Positions 14,673-15,692 of a DNA stretch of 15,692 nt are shown here, piece after piece. Position numbers and translations under genes: made by a program. Origin of the DNA: JAXDBV01 sp034678415 (GTDB lineage: Bacteria; Bacteroidota; Bacteroidia; Bacteroidales; VadinHA17); contig JAXDBV010000052.1 in NCBI GenBank assembly GCA_034678415.1, positions 1-15,692 on the forward strand. The letters run 5' to 3'. How positions within the stretch are numbered: the first letter of the stretch is position 1; each line of letters starts with the position of its first letter. The notes under the pieces are model-generated. The model was not told the origin of the DNA, made no database searches, and saw only the letters and a program-made list of their open reading frames with translations.

Positions 14673-15692
14673 ATGAAATTTCTGCGTCCCATATCCCTGA
14701 AGCTTGCCATCTTTATTCCAATTACCATTGGGATTGTTCTGGCTATAATTTTTTCGACCGTTTCGCATATCAATTCATCTGTCAACACGTTGCATCGGCA
14801 GCTGGAAAATAGTCTTACACTGCAGGTAAAAACCATCATGCATATGTTTGCGCGGGAGAGGAACATGAAGCTGGAAGATATGCAGGCCAACCTGCGTGTG
14901 GCGCACGGATTGTTTTTTTCAAGACCGTTGACGATCCGGCAGGGGAAGGAAAAAGTACCGGTGGTGAACCAGGTTACCTCTGACACGGTAATGACCATCC
15001 TTGACGACTGGTACTGGGGCTCCCATCGGGTGAACAACTCGACGCTGATTGTTGATACCATCCGCCAGATGGTCGGAGGTACCGTCACCATCTTCCAGAA
15101 GACCGGCCAGGGGTATGTGAGGATTTCCACGAATGTGCTGAAAGAAGACAGTACACGGGCAACGGGTACCTTCATCCCGGTTGAATCGACGGTAATACAG
15201 ACCGTGCAGAACGGGCAGACATTTACCGGAAGGGCCTTCGTGGTGAACGAGTGGTACATAACGGCCTATGAGCCCATCATGCATCACGGGGAGGTGGTGG
15301 GTATGCTGTATGTCGGGGTGAGAGAGAAAGACCTTGCAGGACTGAGAAAGGTACTGTATGAACTGAAGATCGGGAAGAGCGGATACCCGTTTGTCTTTGA
15401 TGAGAACGGCATGATGATTATGCATCCCTCGGCGCAGGGAGAGAACTGGAGCAACAGGGATTTCATCCGACAGATTATGGGGACAGGCAGCGGCGTTCTT
15501 GGTTTCCATTCGGAGGAAGAGAACGAGGATAAAATTGTGGCATACCAGTTCAATAACGACTTCAGGCTCTATGTGGCGGCTATCATTTCCCCCAGGGCTG
15601 AGACCAGGGCACTCGTAAGGAAAAACATCATTTCCTCCTCCCTCGTCGGAACCATCATCATCATCATCTATTCTGTATTTGTATACTTCATA
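14673..15692 (+). CDS. Cache-domain transmembrane sensor (chemoreceptor or sensor kinase), 3' end missing
   Basis: The first 340 codons are present and open to the window edge. The start ATG encodes MKFLRPISLKLAIFIPITIG; residues 9-30 form the first membrane helix. Residues about 32-316 are an extracytoplasmic sensor region of the Cache_3-Cache_2 fusion type: an initial helix with RERNMKLEDM, then GGTVTIFQKTGQGYVRISTN (135-154), GTFIPVESTVIQTV (165-178), YITAYEPIMHHGEVVGMLYV (195-214), and a second repeat KIGKSGYPFVFDENGMMIMH (232-251). A second membrane helix starts at about 319 (IISSSLVGTIIIIIYSVFVY). The cytoplasmic output (methyl-accepting, histidine kinase or cyclase) is outside the window. 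Such domains sense small molecules such as organic acids. It is divergent from the exported oxidoreductase, so coordinated control is possible but unproven. Confidence 0.85.
   Translation, partial: MKFLRPISLKLAIFIPITIGIVLAIIFSTVSHINSSVNTLHRQLENSLTLQVKTIMHMFARERNMKLEDMQANLRVAHGLFFSRPLTIRQGKEKVPVVNQVTSDTVMTILDDWYWGSHRVNNSTLIVDTIRQMVGGTVTIFQKTGQGYVRISTNVLKEDSTRATGTFIPVESTVIQTVQNGQTFTGRAFVVNEWYITAYEPIMHHGEVVGMLYVGVREKDLAGLRKVLYELKIGKSGYPFVFDENGMMIMHPSAQGENWSNRDFIRQIMGTGSGVLGFHSEEENEDKIVAYQFNNDFRLYVAAIISPRAETRALVRKNIISSSLVGTIIIIIYSVFVYFI

Noticed and set aside
14636..15509. Two long minus-strand frames over the sensor gene
   Set aside because: Both are antisense shadows of the Cache-domain reading frame, which has strong domain features on the plus strand.

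Overview
The window looks like chromosomal DNA from a member of the Bacteroidota, probably a Bacteroidales or Marinilabiliales-type glycan degrader. The evidence is lipoprotein or secreted glycoside hydrolases of families common in that phylum, start codons mostly without strong Shine-Dalgarno sequences, and two exact matches to the Bacteroidota -7 promoter consensus TAnnTTTG. I see no mobile element, CRISPR array, tRNA or rRNA. The finer taxonomy is inference.

Layout: eleven genes, eight on the minus strand. At 1-3423 two minus-strand genes form a likely operon. The upstream one is a 715-residue lipoprotein of a GH65/GH95-like (alpha/alpha)6-barrel family. The downstream one is a GH106-like hydrolase cut by the window edge. 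At 3567-4010 (+) is a DUF2721 membrane protein, converging on a small DUF202 membrane protein (4062-4340, -) that lies 10 bases downstream of a GH127 lipoprotein (4351-6702, -). Next come an unrecognised exported protein that is probably an outer-membrane beta-barrel (6878-8164, -), a GH29 alpha-L-fucosidase (8387-9691, -), and serA (9724-10953, -). The housekeeping HerA-type ATPase of the YjgR/DUF853 family is divergent from serA (11130-12668, +). After a 529-base gene-free gap come a Tat-exported Gfo/Idh/MocA oxidoreductase (13198-14523, -) and, divergent from it, the first 340 residues of a Cache-domain transmembrane sensor (14673 to the window end, +).

How the genes fit together: four exported glycosidases (GH106-like, GH65/GH95-like, GH127, GH29) and an exported oxidoreductase suggest removal of L-rhamnose, L-arabinose-type and L-fucose side groups from a complex plant or algal glycan. 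The set recalls the families used on pectic rhamnogalacturonan, but no SusC/SusD pair, sulfatase or hybrid two-component regulator is visible, so this is a dispersed enzyme cluster or the flank of a larger locus. serA, the HerA-type ATPase and the two small membrane proteins appear to be unrelated neighbours.

The most notable points are the GH65/GH95-like enzyme, which seems to keep the general acid but to have replaced the GH95 base residues; the orphan barrel protein; and a GC-rich hairpin between a good -7 element and the start codon of the sensor gene.
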